A DNA stretch of 15,309 nucleotides from an uncultured Oscillospiraceae bacterium (GTDB taxonomy: Bacteria; Bacillota; Clostridia; Oscillospirales; Ruminococcaceae): positions 1 through 15,309 of the forward strand of contig CAKSDC010000026.1 in NCBI GenBank assembly GCA_934444765.1, given 5' to 3'. The position numbers and the translations under genes are program-made. Positions 15,259 to 15,309 of this stretch are shown piece after piece. Each line of letters begins with the position of its first letter. The first letter of the stretch is position 1. A model generated the notes under the pieces. It did not search any database. It saw only the letters and a program-made list of their open reading frames with translations, and was not told where the DNA came from.

Positions 15259-15309
15259 AACAAATAATAGCAAGGATTCTCCCACCTCTATAGGTGAGTG
15301 AGATGAATT
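15255..15309. repeat. 55-bp terminal inverted repeat, right copy
   Basis: Exact reverse complement of 23-77, ending at the last base of the window, so the true repeat may be longer. It begins TTTTAAC and contains the CCCACCT-ctat-AGGTGAG hairpin. In both copies the repeat directly follows the 3' end of a gene, in the same orientation relative to that gene. Confidence 0.85.

Noticed and set aside
23..15309. Composite transposon bounded by the 55-bp inverted repeats
   Set aside because: The enclosed genes are mostly housekeeping (folD, lgt, proC, hydF), no transposase is present, and each repeat sits directly 3' of a gene. Two independent copies of a dispersed repeat are more likely.

Overview
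The window looks like chromosomal DNA of a low-GC, anaerobic, plant-fibre-degrading Firmicute, most likely an Oscillospiraceae/Ruminococcus-type gut or rumen bacterium. This rests on two secreted proteins with Thr-rich linkers ending in type I dockerins (cellulosome parts), the [FeFe]-hydrogenase maturase HydF, the YmfF/YmfH M16 peptidase pair, and strong AAGGAG-like ribosome binding sites. Placement is inferred from gene content, not from a marker gene.

Layout. (1) 72-1490 (-) encodes a secreted BspA-like leucine-rich-repeat protein with a C-terminal dockerin. It is divergent from a small unrecognised gene at 1670-2035 (+); both have good sigma-A-type promoters. (2) 2036-2682 holds no convincing gene. 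It contains an iteron-like region with 17 GTTAC/GTAAC cores at 8-, 10- or 12-bp steps, interleaved with CTATGTGG-type sites, in two diverged tandem modules of about 230 bp. (3) 7075 down to 2683 (-) is a tight operon ymfF-ymfH-lgt-folD (spacers 2-15 bp) ending in a clean intrinsic terminator. (4) 7238-8440 (+) is hydF, divergent from that operon and convergent with the next cluster across a probable two-way terminator. (5) 10912 down to 8531 (-) is proC, a SpoIIM-like membrane protein and a DUF624/YesL-like membrane protein. (6) 11247-15220 (+) is a two-gene unit: a secreted transglutaminase-fold protein with dockerin, then a membrane c-di-GMP phosphodiesterase (sensor, degenerate GGDEF, intact EAL).

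The two ends of the window carry the same 55-bp sequence in inverted orientation (23-77 and 15255-15309), each just 3' of a gene and each containing a small hairpin. This resembles a dispersed palindromic repeat or the end of an IS200/IS605-type element, and may also be why the sequence stops here.

The parts most worth a second look are the iteron region with its orphan gene, the large dyads in the proC/transglutaminase intergenic region, the pairing of a cellulosomal enzyme with a c-di-GMP phosphodiesterase, and the apparent complete absence of GATC, CTAG, GGCC and GCGC.
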